A DNA stretch of 7,061 bases from positions 1-7,061 of the forward strand of contig CANHJJ010000091.1 of NCBI GenBank assembly GCA_947460565.1. The letters run 5' to 3'. Made by a program: the position numbers and the translations under genes. The number at the start of each line of letters is the position of its first letter. The stretch's first letter is position 1. Source of the DNA: Bacteroidota bacterium. GTDB lineage: Bacteria > Bacteroidota > Bacteroidia > UKL13-3. Shown piece after piece: positions 6,707-7,061 of this stretch. The notes under the pieces were generated by a model that worked only from the letters and a program-made list of their open reading frames with translations, was not told the origin of the DNA and searched no databases.

Positions 6707-7061
6707 ATCATTAAATGTATGATCAGTACTTCCACCCCCTGTTGTGATTTTACATCCAGGTCCTAAAGTAGGGGTATTCGTACTTACCTCTTTTGCAGCC
6801 AATCCGTACGGAGCCCAGGTGCCTCCTAATATTTTACCAAAGTTTTTACCAGCATCCATTGCCTCACCACCAATCGAAAAGTCATTTCTTAAAGGATCAT
6901 TATAGTTGTTAGATTTTCCACTTGCCCCCGACCTAATCCAATTAAAAGGAATGGTCACAGACTCAGGATATCCCATACTAGATAGATAGTTAGCATCTTC
7001 ATCCACCACACCCGTCAACCATCTGTTTGAAGTATTGGCGTAAGTCAATTCTCCTGAAATA
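6704..7061 (-). CDS. Interior part of the interrupted T9SS-type cargo protein, ending at in-frame TGA (5' end off window)
   Basis: The frame is open to the right edge, reading ISGELTYANTSNRWLTG, so no start is present; the TTG at 7048 is an internal Leu. The 118 visible residues contain YPESVTIPFNWIRSGASG and DPLRNDFSIGGEAMD, then ILGGTWAPYGLAAKE, and end STDHTFND before TGA. The piece continues without a frame change into QSVDIVFTNDR of the next segment. As part of a large secreted protein it should have an N-terminal signal peptide and further domains outside the window. If the stop is real, the product loses its C-terminal sorting domain and could not be exported by T9SS. It is upstream of, and probably co-transcribed with, the PorV/PorQ-family gene. 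Confidence 0.7.
   Translation of the reverse strand, partial: ISGELTYANTSNRWLTGVVDEDANYLSSMGYPESVTIPFNWIRSGASGKSNNYNDPLRNDFSIGGEAMDAGKNFGKILGGTWAPYGLAAKEVSTNTPTLGPGCKITTGGGSTDHTFND

Noticed and set aside
6690..6720. Frameshift between the two cargo pieces
   Set aside because: Both pieces are in the same frame and are contiguous apart from the single TGA codon, so no insertion or deletion is needed.

Overview
The window looks like chromosomal DNA from a Bacteroidota bacterium. It is AT-rich, ribosome-binding sites are A-rich rather than Shine-Dalgarno-like, and there are type IX secretion system (T9SS) cargo hallmarks, a PorV/PorQ-family barrel and a perfect Bacteroidota-type -7 promoter box. 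A finer placement cannot be made from this sequence. No mobile element, tRNA, rRNA or CRISPR array is visible, and no stretch longer than 95 bases lies outside genes.

Left half, + strand (1-3558): two adjacent secreted-protein genes 18 bases apart. The first is cut by the left edge and encodes the end of a right-handed beta-helix protein, followed by a dockerin-like pair, a cohesin-like domain and a T9SS type A sorting domain. The second is complete (765 aa). It has a signal peptide, three cohesin-like domains alternating with two Ig-like (BIG-type) domains, a conserved Bacteroidota module and a terminal dockerin-like calcium-loop pair, but no recognisable T9SS sorting domain. Together they look like an extracellular scaffold or adhesin pair that could interact through cohesin-dockerin contacts (inference).

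Middle, - strand (3571-4447): greA, followed one base later by a HIT-family nucleotide-binding protein gene. This is a housekeeping pair that converges on the 765 aa gene with only 12 bases between stop codons. Upstream of greA is a 95-base gap holding a strong intrinsic terminator hairpin and a TAnnTTTG box.

Right half, - strand (4543-7061): a PorV/PorQ-family outer-membrane barrel gene, preceded 13 bases upstream by a large T9SS-type cargo protein that runs off the right edge. The cargo reading frame is interrupted by one in-frame TGA (6704-6706), with recognisable coding sequence continuing in the same frame on both sides. It is a nonsense mutation, a sequence error or a readthrough site.

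The most notable points are the in-frame TGA, a possible attenuator-like greA leader in which a promoter box lies upstream of the terminator hairpin, and the cohesin/dockerin gene pair. Most of the rest is ordinary Bacteroidota gene content; I do not see a clearly new system.
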